From positions 27,026,393-27,090,392 of the forward strand of contig OZ026604.1 of assembly GCA_964020085.1 (NCBI GenBank): 64,000 bases of DNA, read 5' to 3'. This document shows positions 33,022 to 43,953 of the stretch, one piece after another. The notes under the pieces were generated by a model. That model saw only the letters and a list, made by a program, of their open reading frames with translations. It did no database searches and had not been told where the DNA came from. Made by a program: the position numbers and the translations under genes. The stretch's first letter is position 1; the number at the start of each line of letters is the position of its first letter. Origin of the DNA: Micromussa lordhowensis. Taxonomy: Eukaryota > Cnidaria > Anthozoa > Scleractinia > Lobophylliidae.

Positions 33022-33414
33022 TAAAGAGGTGGTGTCTCTTGTAGGAACCGATCCCTTGTGCAAATTTCTAATTTGTTTAGTAGATGAATCTTCAGGTACA
33101 ACCCCACTGATTTGGGTGAAGCAACACGCTTCGAAGTGAGCAGAACACAACACGGATGATCCCGATGGCGTGAAATGCGGCCTATGTTTACGAACAAACT
33201 TCACCCATGCATTTCTCGTAGCAGGGTCTGCTGGAAATTTATGAACAGAAACATTTGGGGTATAACTTCCATTCTTACAGCTGATGCCGTTAACCGTGCC
33301 AGCGACACAATATTTTCCCCCTTTCTTTCTTTTCGCTCGCTGACCTTGCTGTGCGTATTCCGACATCTTTTCCATGATCATGGCGTCAAGTCCACCCGGT
33401 GACGTCAGATGCAA
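33018..33414 (-). pseudogene. THAP-domain gene, 5' exon with the THAP zinc finger
   Basis: The minus-strand frame encodes a C2CH THAP DNA-binding finger: two N-terminal Cys (YC and SC), a conserved Trp in NAWVKFVRKHR, then C-x2-H in LCSAHF, and the typical GSVPT tail. Likely starts are ATG at 33381, 33375 or 33366. At 33018 the reading frame runs into the right end of the 31.5-kb element. Deleting that element and one TGGG copy joins this frame directly to codons at 1463-1425, so the element sits inside coding sequence. THAP proteins are nuclear DNA-binding factors, many derived from P-element-type transposases. Whether an uninterrupted allele exists cannot be seen here. Confidence 0.8.
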
Positions 33415-33737
33415 TCAAATTATGCAACAATCTCAGCTTAAAATATATCGCCCATTTTGAAGCCGTGAAACGTGATTTTGGCGGTATTTAGAGTTCGAAA
33501 GCAGAGAAAAGATGTCTTTTGGAGAAAAAGTTTTTTTCTGTCCGTAAGAAAGAGATTTTCATAGACCATTTTGGCACTTTTAATTCAATCTCGTAATTTC
33601 GTTTCATAACCAGCTTACTACATAGAACATAGATACTGTACCTACAAAGGGGTTTTCATTGCACTTGTTGAAATGATGACATTTCCCAATATTTTAGTAA
33701 TTCCAGGTCTCCTTCGGCTTAAGACAGGAAACGAAAT
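33415..33737. other. Intergenic space between divergent THAP and EGF/CUB/SRCR genes
   Basis: About 320 bp that must hold both promoters if the genes are expressed. No clear TATA box or other element is visible. Confidence 0.4.
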
Positions 33738-34058
33738 GAACGTAAGAAGACTCTGTTCCATTCTAGTTCTACTTGCCCTGTGTCACGTCTTCCATGACGT
33801 TACTGCTCAGCGATGTAGCGCTGGCGAGCAGAAACGCGAAGTTTAAATACTTGGTATGATGCTACAACGACACATCTTTAAAACGATCACAGGTGCAACA
33901 TTGCTTGCAAGAGTGTTATCGTGACGTCAGGTGCCAGAGCTTTAACTTCGTCATTTACCAAGACATGTGTGAATTGAACAACCGCACCAAGGAAGCCAGA
34001 CCGGAAGATTTCGTCCCAGACCCTTACAGATATTATTTTAGACGAGACTGGAGAAGAG
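33738..34058 (+). pseudogene. Signal peptide and PAN/apple exon
   Basis: A start codon followed by a hydrophobic segment (SILVLLALCHVF) and a likely cleavage after DVTA gives a secretion signal. The later frame has a PAN-like core (CLQECYRDVRCQSFN, CELNNRT). A TAA interrupts the first frame at about 33843, and the PAN core is in a shifted frame from about 33890. The exon ends at a GTGAGT donor. Confidence 0.6.
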
Positions 34059-34142
34059 GTGAGTTTATTGGAACTGGACAAAAAGTATCAGTTATGTTGC
34101 AAAATCACCAAAACAAAGAAAATAAACCATTTTTGTTTTCAG

Positions 34143-34292
34143 TAATGCTTGGTTCTATCCCTTAATTGCCTGCTGAAACGTGCAAGGAAATCAAGGCCAG
34201 TGAAGGAGGACAAGCGGTCAGCGGCGAATACTGGTTTGATTCTATAATACCTGGGGAGACTGTACTCGCTCACTGTGACATGAAGAAAGAAG
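34143..34292 (+). pseudogene. Fibrinogen-like N-terminal exon
   Basis: The frame around TCKEIKASEG, GEYWFDS and LAHCDMK matches the beginning of fibrinogen/collagen C-type domains. An in-frame TAA lies at about 34162. The exon is bounded by a TTTTCAG acceptor and a GTAAGT donor, 150 nt, phase 1-1. Confidence 0.65.
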
Positions 34293-34987
34293 GTAAGTTG
34301 CAAGGGGGAGGACAGGATCGAAACTTCAAAAAGTCCTTCAAATCGCGTGGTCTCTAATGCTAGAAAAGCAGAATGACACGCGATATGTAGGAAGGATGTC
34401 CATCTCTCATGCAAGCGAAAGAAAATTAGCTCACGGAAAATTAGTCCTTAATTGGACCTCATCTTTGCAGTACGACGAGACCTATAGTGATTGACAGTGT
34501 TGAATGTCCTTAACATTGCAGCGGGAGTGAATCTTTCTTTACGTTACACTGCACAGCATGCAAACTTGTTACTCTCTCGTTATTTTGGTTAAATGAGTTC
34601 TCTCCAAAACTGCAGTTCCTACTTGGTATTGTTCTTAATGTGCCCAGCTGTATCAGTCTTATGGCAAGCGTGGTGAAGATTGCTAAATTTGCTACTTAAA
34701 GTAAACATACAGTTTAGCAAAATAGCGCCATTCATGTTAAACAAATAATATATCCTTATAATATAACTATCTTAGGTCTCTTAGCGAAAAATATATATTA
34801 TGTGCTGATTATAGTTACGCTAAAATTACGCTTGATAGGAACATTGAGAAGATTAACTACTATTGTAAAAAAAAATAAAGCAAAACTGACGTAGTATTTA
34901 AGTTCGATTTTGTAAATTGGATTATGATCTCAGCACAGTTTTGTTCTGTAGTTCAACTACTGAATAAGATTGGAATTTCATTTTCAG

Positions 34988-35110
34988 ATGTGGACGAATG
35001 CAGCGCTTCTATTCGCGTCTGTGACGTCAATGCCAATTGTAAGAATACTCGAGGCTCTTATCGTTGTTCCTGTAAATCTGGATTTACTGGAGACGGGAAA
35101 ACGTGTAACG
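34988..35110 (+). CDS. EGF exon 1
   Basis: This 123-nt phase 1-1 exon codes for DVDEC, six Cys and the [13 protein letters not shown] and GFTGDGKTC signature of calcium-binding EGF. Open. Confidence 0.85.
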
Positions 35111-35505
35111 GTTAGAGAGTACCAAAATACTTAAGGATCTGGTATATCATACTTAAACGTTGTTTTTAAAAAGTAAACGGGTAAACCAAAGTCTTTGTTC
35201 GAGCCTAGTGACTTATCAGGCTGGCTTATCTCCTGTTTCCGTGGAATGAAGCAGCTAGACTTTCGTATATCCCTTTGATGAAATTAAAATGCATCGCATG
35301 GTGTACCCATCAGCGCTAAATTCGAGGTACACATTTATGAACCTGGGTGGAGTTAGGTGGAGATATGTCTTCAGGTGCCCTTAGAAGTCGTCTGGTGATG
35401 CTGGAAAGCCATTAGATCCCTCGAGTGGCTTGTTGCTGTATGAAGTAGTCATAGTTTTGTTAACAACTTCTAATAAATAAAAATTACTCTACATTTGATC
35501 GGCAG

Positions 35506-35628
35506 ATGTGGACGAATGCAATGCTACTATTCCGGTCTGTGACGCCAATGCGAATTGTAAGAATACTGGCGGAACTTATCTCTGTTTTTGTAAAGCTGGA
35601 TTCACTGGAGATGGAAAAACTTGCAAAG
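35506..35628 (+). CDS. EGF exon 2
   Basis: 123-nt phase 1-1 EGF exon ([21 protein letters not shown]), open. It is the last exon before the LINE and Polinton insertions. Confidence 0.85.
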
Positions 35629-35839
35629 GTTAAGTTTTCTGTTGTCATATTTCAAAAGTCAGTACAACAGAGGTCAAGATAACAAACATTCCAATGAAAT
35701 TAACCCGAAAGTAATAAAATCAGATGCGCCGATGTCATTTACACTCGGTCGAAAAATTGAGAGAGAATAATAAAATAAGATAATTGATTGAGCAAATATG
35801 ACAAAATATTGGAGTGAATTTATAAGTTGGAGTATGATA

Positions 35840-36700
35840 ACTAATATTGTTTTGTTATCTAATTCAATTTACTGAGCAAGATTGGCACTTTATTGGACAA
35901 AAAGTACATTTAATCGCGAATATTATTGAATGCACGGATACGTTAGATATCTTAGGCACAGCATTGTTTCTAGATTTTAAAAAGGCCTTTGACAGTTTCG
36001 AATGGAACTTCATTCTTAAGGTTCTAGAGAATTTTGGGTACGGTGCGCCTTTAATACAATGGGTTAAGACTTTTCACAACATCAAAAGCTGCGTAACTAA
36101 TAATGGTTGCGCAACGCCCTTTGTTTGAATTACAACGAGGCGTTAGACAGGGGTGTCCGCTTCCGGTATACTCCTTGTAATCGCTGTTGAGATTTTAGCA
36201 AATTCAATAAGGCATGACCAGTCGATAATGGGTATAAATATTACGGGGACGGAGTATAAGCTTTCACAATATGCAGAACACACCTGTTTCGTGCGTGACT
36301 TAGATTCAGTTGTAAAACTTTTCGAGAAACTAGAGGTCTTTAAAAGGTGCTCGGGATTAGAACTAAACAAAACAAAACTGAAGGCAATGTGGTTGGGAAA
36401 AACAGTTCACAACCCATAAAAGTCTTTGGCATTAACTGGCCCCCGAAGTGTTTGTGTCTGGGAGTTTGTTTCCCCCGAAACTCAGAAATATCCGCAAAAG
36501 ATAATTTCGAAAAAAAGATTGCTTGCTCTAGAAGTGTCTTAAGATCTGGTCATCAAGAGATCTAACACTTTACGGGAAAATAAATATTTTCAAAAATTTA
36601 GCTCTTTCGAAGATTTATATTACCTCTGTTCTCAGGGTACCCAGTGGATTTGTTGATCAAGTATGTAAGTTTCTTTCTAGCTTCTTATGGAAACACAAAT
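35840..36700 (+). mobile_element. Tx1/L1-like LINE reverse transcriptase remnant
   Basis: Frames on the plus strand contain FLDFKKAFDS (RT motif A region), then after frameshifts SGILLVIAVEILANSIR and a YADD-box remnant reading YAEH, and CSGLELNKTKLKA. The mix of stops and frame changes and the damaged catalytic box mark it as dead. The coding remnant probably extends somewhat toward 37040. Confidence 0.75.
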
Positions 36701-37132
36701 GCTGACTAGCATAATGAACTTCCACCACAAAGGCTTCTGAAGAACCTTTTAATCACTTGCAAATCATTCAAAGCAGGACGCTTTCATAGAACTAAAATAT
36801 CCATAACATTTTTATACAGTGCTAACGGGACAGAAATTTGCTGAGAAAGTTTAGGGCCGAAATATACGTTGTTGAAACTGTTGAATTTCTGAAATGCAAG
36901 CCATTCGACTAAACATTGAAAAGGCAAAGCTTTTGTGTATAGCTCGCAAGCTTGTCCTTTTGTTTTCGGAAATTCTGAAAATGTTGTTCCATACGCCATT
37001 GGAAATTTCCGGAAATTCAAACTCAAATGTTTTTCGATTAACACCTTAATTCACTTGTTTAGGAGCAGCAGATACTGCAGGGCTTTTATTGATATTAGAG
37101 ATCATATTTGTTAACCTACCCTTTTAAAAGAG
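36701..37132. other. Intron sequence left of the Polinton
   Basis: Possible LINE 3' remnants up to about 37040; otherwise I see nothing definable. Confidence 0.35.
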
Positions 37133-37138
37133 AGCCTT
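37133..37138. repeat. Polinton target duplication, left (AGCCTT)
   Basis: AGCCTT before the 5'-AG of the left TIR. The right flank 58927-58932 is AGCCTG, so 5 of 6 match, in keeping with the 6-bp duplications of Polintons. Confidence 0.65.
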
Positions 37139-37350
37139 AGTAGTGAAGGACGCTTGTTTGGGTGGTAACCAATCAGAGGGCAGCATTTTGTGATGTCATA
37201 GCCCTTAATGAGGTAGGAATAAGAGGGTTTGTATGGAATAAATTATGCAAATTTATGCATCATGGAATCGAGGCTGGCAACTTGAAAGTCACGTGACTTT
37301 TCGTCCCTAGCAACGGGTGGCGCAGGCGCCGTGAGTCCTTAGCAACGGCG
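37139..37350. repeat. Left TIR of the Polinton
   Basis: Inverted match to 58716-58926 with about five differences, several of them C/T changes at CpG. It begins AGTAGTGAAGG. Confidence 0.95.
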
Positions 37351-37420
37351 ATGACACAGTAACACTCACCGGAAGTTGTCTTGACTGATTTTTTAATGGC
37401 AGACAAAAACTGTACAAGAT

Positions 37421-40400
37421 CTAAGTGTCCATGGTGTATCCGTAGGGATACGATTTGAAAGTGTTCGGGTCTATGACGTGTTTGTCGAAGACGAGTCGGT
37501 AGCGTTTGGTGCGTGTGATGACTCGTAGATGTTTGGTGGCTGGGTTTCTCCAGAAGAAATTGGGGTTGACGACGTCGACATTGCGTCGTTCATCGAGAGG
37601 TTGTTGGATCTCGTCGAGGAGGTTTTGGCGCATGACGTTGTAGTTGAGTTGTTGAGTTCCACGGACATTGAGAGTGAATCCTCTGACTTTGCATCAGACT
37701 TTGCCGTTCAGGGTTTTGTAGCCGTAATTTTTGGGACCTGCTGACGTGAATTCAGTGATGAAGTCGTCGTTGTCGAGTTCGTTGGTCATGTCCCCCAGGT
37801 AGTCTCCTAGAGCAATGTCTGGTTGACCTGGCCTGACGGTGTAGATGACGGAATCGGTGTCAAAGTAGAGGACACGCTGTTGCAGTTGTTCCAAGTAGGT
37901 GTAGAGCTTGAGTCGTGCGTGACAGGTGGTGAAAGCGGCGACGAAGATGTTGACTTTGCCGTTGTCGGGTTGATTGTCCTTGAGGTTGGAGTGAACGACT
38001 TCGAGCGTGTCGTCGTTGGAGAGTCGTACTTGGTGGATGACGTGGAACGGATCAGAGACCAAGGCGAAGAGTTCGTGTGGCGTGTGAACGACTTCGGTGG
38101 TGGGTTTGTGTAGATTTTCTCCAAACTTGCCCCAGAAGCTGTTGAGCATGAGTTTGGCCGTGGCTTTGCGTCCGGGATTCTTGACGATGAGATTGGGGTC
38201 GAGGTCGATGCCTTCTCTCTGTTTGTATCTCTGCACGTACAGGGCTTTATCTTCGGAGGTGGTGGCCCAAGATGGGTATCCGGCGGACTCTTGTTTGATC
38301 TTGAGCCAAGTGTTGACGTAATCCACGAAGAGTCACTTCATGGATCTTGATCAGCGTGTAGCCCACTTCCACAGCTTTTTGGATCTCGGGGGTGCACCAT
38401 TCTCCGCGCAGCACGCGTTGCTGAGGTGTGTGTCGGCAGAGGCACGATTTTTCCAAGAGGGGTTTGGTCATCTCTTCTTCCATGCACGCTTGACATAGTG
38501 GGAAGGTGAGTTTACCCTTGTGCCTGTGGGGCAAGACGGGATGATAGAGTCCTTGCGGTGGTAAGATGTCTACTTTGGCCATCCCGAAGTAGTGGTGAAT
38601 GTCTTGATCGTCGGGATTGATGAGGACTGTGGGGTGTCCGACAGGGTACTCTTGCGTCTTGTTGACCCATGGGTACAGGGACGTGACGTCGATGTATTTG
38701 ATCTTTTCGCCGACTCTCCTCTCGGCCACGTGATGCAGTTTGACGGCATTCGTGCGTCCACCGAAGAAAGCGTTTCTGGGTAGGAGCGGTTCGACGAGTT
38801 CCAGGGTGTCGAGGAACTGATGGAGATCTGGGTTGGTTTTCACTTCTTGATCCCAGTCACACTCCCACATGATTTTGACGTCACAGCCTCGTTGTCTCAG
38901 GGCTTGTCGTTTCATGAGAGTGGCTTCGTGGACTTCTTGGAGGGTGCGGTCAGTGTGACAGATGGGAAATCGGTTGCGGCTCCAGGGAAAGCAGCGAAGA
39001 CAGCCGTGCCATAAACAGCCGTTGAATTCGTAGACGGTGGGTCGTTGAGTGACGGGATCCCGGGGATCGAACCCGTCCACCAGATACATGTCAAACACGC
39101 GCACTTCCCCTCTGTTTCGTGCGGTGCGGATGCGATCGCTTGGGGTGGGATGTTGGAGCCGTAGCAGGTGTTCTTGCCAGGCTAATCATTTGAGGGCTTT
39201 GATGGATTGGTTGGATCGGGAGCCGTGCCAGCCGCGAGGTGGTTCAGAAGCGATCTTGTTGGTGGGGACGAGTTTCTTGCGCCAGAATCGGTTGCAGGCA
39301 GAGGCGATGGTGACGCATTTCTCCATGGGATCAAAGTCAGCTTTCTGTTTGAATTCTTTGCGGAATTTTCTGCATCCGGCTTTGAGGAGTTTGACGTCGG
39401 ACTCGCAGTACGCTTCCATTTCGCGCCGCAGGACGAAACGGTGGTTGGCAGCGACTTTTTCAGCGTACCATCGTTCAAACTCGGTTTTTTTCTTGGCGGA
39501 CATGCCGTCGGGATCGTAATGGGAAGCGTCAGGCACTTGGTTTTCCAAGGTGTTGAATTTATGCGGGAAGAATCCCTTGCACAGTTCCTCAATTCCGAAG
39601 GTGGCAGGAAAGTTGGCGAGTGGGAACGGGAGAAAGCATAGGGAGTCCTTGAACGTCAAGCGGTCTGACTGGAAGGAAAGAATCTTGGTACCCACGGTGA
39701 TCTGGTTTTTGACTTCGCGGTGTGTGGTGTAACAATGTTGTAGGAGAAACATGCCATCGTACCCTTTCAGGTTGTGGAAGATGGCAGTGACATTTCTGTC
39801 ATCTCCATCTTGGTCCATGGCTATCTCTTCTAGCCAGTGAAAGAACTCCGTGGTACAGTCGGGTCCGTAAAAGGAGACTGTATCGTCTTCCTCGTCGGTC
39901 TCGGCGCAGAGAAGAATGGGGGTTTGATTTCCCTCGGCATCAGTGATGGCTTCGTAGTCGCAGTAGACTTGGAGTGGAGGGTCTCATGGTACCCACACGC
40001 GCGTGTCAGGATCATTGGGGTCAGGTTCGAGCATTGGTCGGGTGCCCACTTCATCGCGCGACACACGTTTCAATTTGGGATCGTCCTCACTTTCAGGTAG
40101 TCGTTGAATGTAGCATTGGTGCGTGGCCACGTGCACATTCTTTTCGCAGATGTGACATTCTCCCCATCCGCACTTGTGAGCCGGGGCACGACGGTTGCCG
40201 CCATGACGTACTTTGTCGTCCAGGTCGTACACGTGACGACAGTCGGGGCATTTCTTGAGGGAGTCGCAGATTGATTTGATGCGTGGACTCCGACGCTGCA
40301 AGTGGTAGTTGTAGCACTGGTCTCCGAAAAATTTGCGGTGACATAGGAGGCAGACGGAGGTTGGGGTAGGGAACTGCCCAGGTTGTAGGAGTCGTTTGGC

Positions 40401-41507
40401 ATCGAGGAAATCGGGACAGTCCTTGCGTTTGCAGGAGGTGCAGCGTTTGCCTGTGCAGGGATGATGACGAAAGTCTTCGTGATCGTATCCCTTGTTGCAA
40501 TCGTCGCAGAAATAGGATTTGCTGAGGAATCCAGCGAAAGAATTGCATCCGTCGTAGTGATTGTCTTCCTTGATGAGTCGAATGATCTTGCCCGAGGGCG
40601 TGGCAGGGTTTCCAACAAAAGTGATCATGTGCGGTGGATCGATGGACACGACCTTGATCTGGTGGTTGGGCAAAGCGGCTTGAAATCGTGTGAGTTCGGG
40701 GGTTGCGCAGGGTCCTTCGGGGACTCCAGCAAGTTGGTGAAGTTCCTTGGCTTTTCTTTCTTGGACGGGGTACCCTTGTTTGAGGTTGTAGTAATCTCTG
40801 TCTCGAGTATTTCCGTCAACGTCCGCCAAGGCTTTCATGGTGACGATGGCACGCGCACAACAGAGGTTGTCCTTATTCCTGAAGGTGATGCGGGATTTTT
40901 TCGCGATACCGCGAACAGCAGCACAGCTCGGCTTGTATCGTTTTCCATTTCCACTGCCTGGCCCTGGGGTGTGTATGAAGGTGGTTTCCATGCTGAAGGT
41001 GTCGTCGGGGGCGAATTCTTTGTTGGAATTGAGTTTGGCCACGAGGGTCTGGAGATAGGTATCCAGTCTTTCACTGCCTTCCGCGAATTCACGTACGGTG
41101 AAGGTAGTGGATTGGAAGGCGTGCGTGAAGGCACTGGATTGCATGGTGAAGTGGACCGTGGAATGAGGTGTCAGGGTGTTGTCATCGTCAATCTGTCGTT
41201 GGATGGACCTCCGTAACGCGTGGGTCAGTTCTTGTCCTATGTTGTCGTTGGGGGTACTGTCTCTCTGTTGTCGCAGCATGGCTTCGTAGCGTTGTTTGTT
41301 TAGTGCATTTCTCCAATTACGTCGGGCTCCGACAGGTTGTAGGTCAAATTCAAGGAGGGGGTTGACACCTGCTCCTCCGCCGACCATGACAGGGTCAAGG
41401 GCTGGATCGAAGATCCAATCGTCATTGTCGTCCTCGGGGAACGCCTCGTCGTGAGTGCAACGAAGTGTGTTCTGAGATGAAAAAAGAGTCAATGTTTCAA
41501 TGAACAT
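37421..41507 (-). pseudogene. Protein-primed DNA polymerase B, broken
   Basis: The N-terminal part (41507-39984) has a Cys/His-rich zinc-binding region (CDDC, HHPC, CTSC, CLLC, CPDC, CHIC). The middle (39983-39186) has exonuclease-type words (VYCDYEAIT, FHNLKGYD). The palm follows (TSLYPWVN, LNSFWGKFGEN and the YFDTDSVIY box), and the end is at 37421. Breaks: in-frame TGA at about 39984, 39186 and 37694, and a frameshift near 38330. The frame upstream of 41471 may be intron: a TTCATCTCAG acceptor lies at 41472 and pairs in phase with a GTGAGT donor at 41961 in the F-box-like gene. Polinton PolB replicates the linear element from a protein primer; this copy cannot make the whole enzyme. Confidence 0.9.
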
Positions 41508-41535
41508 GTTTTTTATTTTGACAATTAACAAAGTT

Positions 41536-42087
41536 CTAAGGGGGTGTTAGTTCGATTAGACCTCCCCATTTTAGAGTCAAGCGCTGTTTCACATGTGGCA
41601 ATCTGTCAAGGGCGAAACCGAACCCTAGAAATTCGTAGTAAGTTTCATGTTCACTGTAATCTGTGTATTGGGCATTGACGACTAAGTGCAGACCCTTCTT
41701 TATATTGTCTATTTTTCCAGGACAGCTTGAATCCTGACAGGGACGCCTGGTGTATTTGATGCGTCCTAACCCCCAACCGTCTTTCAGTTTGTGGTGATCC
41801 ATGATTTCTTCGAGCAAGAGTCTCCGGGGGTGACTTTTGCGCAAGTCAAGGATGGTTTGCCACGTTGAAAGTGAATAGATGTGGTGTTCAATCTCTGGGG
41901 GCAACCGGTCCCAGTAACTCTGAGAAGAAACCTGATCGCACATTGGTGCCACGGTACTCACTTGTTCATGGTCATCCATGTGGTCATTTAACTCTCTATC
42001 TGTCAGCTCATCCCTATGGTCGTTTAACTCTCTATCTGTCAGTTCATCCATGTGGTCGTTTAACTCTCTATCTGTCAGCTCAGCCAT
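41536..42087 (-). CDS. F-box-like protein with threefold N-terminal repeat
   Basis: The start MAELTD at 42087 is followed by three copies of a 12-residue block around ELTDRELNDHMD, then an F-box-like start (DRLPPEIEHHIYSLSTWQTILDLRK, only in part typical) and a region with RRPCQDSSCPGKI and YYEFLGFGF. It is transcribed from the bidirectional promoter at 42138-42306, opposite to the RING gene. The first 42 codons appear to be shared with a spliced PolB transcript (donor GTGAGT at 41961). F-box proteins recruit targets to SCF ubiquitin ligases; this role here is inferred. Confidence 0.55.
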   Translation of the reverse strand: MAELTDRELNDHMDELTDRELNDHRDELTDRELNDHMDDHEQVSTVAPMCDQVSSQSYWDRLPPEIEHHIYSLSTWQTILDLRKSHPRRLLLEEIMDHHKLKDGWGLGRIKYTRRPCQDSSCPGKIDNIKKGLHLVVNAQYTDYSEHETYYEFLGFGFALDRLPHVKQRLTLKWGGLIELTPP

Positions 42088-42137
42088 GTTTACTGCTCGA
42101 GGTGAAAGCACTGAATAAGCGACGATTCCGTCAGCGT

Positions 42138-42306
42138 GCGCGTTTTTATGCGATCGTCTGAATTGGACCCCAGTCTCTCACGATTGGGGTCCAGTCCCTG
42201 GCGGACGCAGAAAGGGGGGGATACCCCCCCATTCCCCTTGTCGTCGATTTTACCACGTGATGATTTCCTGCGTTCTGATTGGCTGCTTTGAATTCTATAA
42301 AGGCCG
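42138..42306. promoter_or_regulatory. Bidirectional promoter, left copy of an inverted pair
   Basis: It contains a minus-strand TATA (GCATAAAAACG), a plus-strand TATA (CTATAAAGG at about 42296), a palindrome GGACCCCA...TGGGGTCC, a C-run/G-run and CACGTG. About 165 bp recur inverted at 56966-57135. It drives the F-box-like/PolB side and the RING gene. Confidence 0.65.
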
Positions 42307-42341
42307 TGCCTCTGTGATCTTGGTTTTTCAATTGAGGTGCG

Positions 42342-43067
42342 ATGGCAGAGTTGAGACGTAGTAGACGACTTCGCGGCCTGGCCCCTGAGGAATCTCTGCT
42401 CGAGCAGGTCTGCTTCATTTGCCAGAGAGGTATTGACATCAACACGGTGTCGAGATGTCAATGCACTCCGTGTTGCGGTGTGTTCATGCACAAACCTTGT
42501 TACCGTCAGATGGTGCAGACGTTACCCACTTGCGGTCATTGTCGCCACGAGAATGAGGAGTACCAGCGTGAGGTGGTTTTGGAGACGGATGAAGAGCTTG
42601 AATCGGATGATGACCCGTTTGAGATAGGTACGCTTCACCACGACGTGATGGGTAGTGTTATGCGAGAACTGCGCCGATACAGAAATGAACAGAGGTTTGC
42701 TCGCACTCACTATTACGGGTCCGTGTTTTGGACGGAGTTACCGTACGTGCTGGATGTGGGTATTTGGCTGGACTATTACCATAAGCTGGAGGCATTCATG
42801 AGACTATTCCCTCGCTATCATTTGTATGTGCATGGACGTGTGAGCTTACCCGTTGATTCCACGATTGTCATGAGACGAGCCGTGTATAAAATGTTTGTGT
42901 TCAATACACCCTATGCTGTGTTCCACACGACGCGTGGGTTCGAATTTAGACTGTTGTTTGTCCGAGACGATATTTCGAACACTGTACGAGTCGATCACCT
43001 TAGTTTGTTGCCTCACTCAGGAGGCCCGACACTGTATCGGGATGACTTCTTAATTTTCGATTTTTGA
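42342..43067 (+). CDS. RING-variant zinc-finger protein
   Basis: This 241-residue protein starts 45 bp after a TATA box. Residues about 27-70 form a C4HC3-type RING variant (CFIC, CQC, CCGVFMHKPC, CGHC), followed by an acidic linker and a C-terminal domain (about 100-241) with YYHKLEAF, LYVHGRVSLP and AVYKMFVFNTP. RING variants usually act as E3 ubiquitin ligases. The C-terminal domain has a diverged copy in the next exon (43081-43529). A donor AG|GTACGC at 42628 after the RING part could splice to that copy. Confidence 0.7.
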   Translation: MAELRRSRRLRGLAPEESLLEQVCFICQRGIDINTVSRCQCTPCCGVFMHKPCYRQMVQTLPTCGHCRHENEEYQREVVLETDEELESDDDPFEIGTLHHDVMGSVMRELRRYRNEQRFARTHYYGSVFWTELPYVLDVGIWLDYYHKLEAFMRLFPRYHLYVHGRVSLPVDSTIVMRRAVYKMFVFNTPYAVFHTTRGFEFRLLFVRDDISNTVRVDHLSLLPHSGGPTLYRDDFLIFDF

Positions 43068-43080
43068 TTTTTTTCTGTAG

Positions 43081-43529
43081 AGTCCGAGATTCAACGGAGA
43101 CACAGGAATTATCAGTTAGTGCATGATGTCATTCTTGGATTCAGAGATGAGGCGCGCCCCTTCCAAACGCATAATTCTTTGACGCCTCGCACGTGGTCCA
43201 TTATACCCGCACGCCTTTCGGCGATAGTGTGGATGCAGTACTATCAGGAAGTGGAGAGTTTTGTGCACGACCATGGCATTCAGAGAGTGTACATTCACGG
43301 CACTGTGATTGTACCTTTTCGTACTACGTTGAGTATCGAGTTGCAAGAGGCCGTGTATAGCATGTTTTTTTTCAATACGCCTAGGTCGCTTTGGGCATCC
43401 CTTAGGTTCAGGTTGTTTTTCATGGCCTCAACCTCGGTTGGGGATGGGATGAGCATTGAGAGACTTGGATTGATTCGTGCACCTTCGGCTTCCGTGTATC
43501 CAGATAGCGGTAACTTTTTTGAATTATGA
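43081..43529 (+). CDS. Alternative C-terminal exon, paralogue of the RING protein tail
   Basis: The open frame from 43081 directly follows a TTTTTTTCTGTAG acceptor and encodes a domain homologous to the preceding gene's C-terminus (YYQEVESF, VYIHGTVIVP, AVYSMFFFNTP). No ATG begins it sensibly. The donor at 42628 and the acceptor at 43080 are in the same phase, so it probably is a second C-terminal module for the RING protein. Confidence 0.55.
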
Positions 43530-43596
43530 GGAGTCATTTTTTTATAACAACAACAATCTGTAACACTTTATTGTTTTTGTTGCAAATAAAAAGTTT

Positions 43597-43953
43597 TTAC
43601 AATTTGAATCGTTTCTTGGTCTGCATGATCTTCTTGACAATGCATTCTGTCATGGTTTTTCGGGGCAACCTGTCAATGGCCTTGATCATTTTTGTGTCCG
43701 CTTTCCACTTGTCTTGTAAATTCTTGGCCTTGGAGTAATCGATGTCGTGTTGTTTGGCGATTCGATCCAATCGGTTGATCCCGGGATCTCCCCGTGGCAG
43801 GCGTTTCTTCAATTTCGTACCGGGTCCCATGTATTGATAACCGGGCCAATGGAACTCGATCCCCGTCTTTCCCAACCATTTTTGAAGGTCAAGGCCACCA
43901 CCACTCCTCTTCCTCTTCGTTTTTTTAATCACTTTCTTCGTCGTCTGCGTCAT
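43597..43953 (-). CDS. Phospholipase A2-like domain protein
   Basis: This 118-residue protein has a basic N-terminus, a Ca-loop-like YMGPGTKL and the catalytic-type HDIDY in RIAKQHDIDYSKA, followed by a basic tail. The order matches the parvovirus-VP1/adintovirus PLA2-like family, where it helps virions cross endosomal membranes. It overlaps the upstream gene by 29 nt. Confidence 0.75.
   Translation of the reverse strand: MTQTTKKVIKKTKRKRSGGGLDLQKWLGKTGIEFHWPGYQYMGPGTKLKKRLPRGDPGINRLDRIAKQHDIDYSKAKNLQDKWKADTKMIKAIDRLPRKTMTECIVKKIMQTKKRFKL

Noticed and set aside
36784..37044. 86-codon minus-strand frame left of the Polinton
   Set aside because: It lies in LINE-derived sequence and has no recognisable motif.
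40461..41216. 251-codon plus-strand frame opposite PolB
   Set aside because: It is a shadow of the polymerase coding strand in a GC-rich region; no start context or domain.
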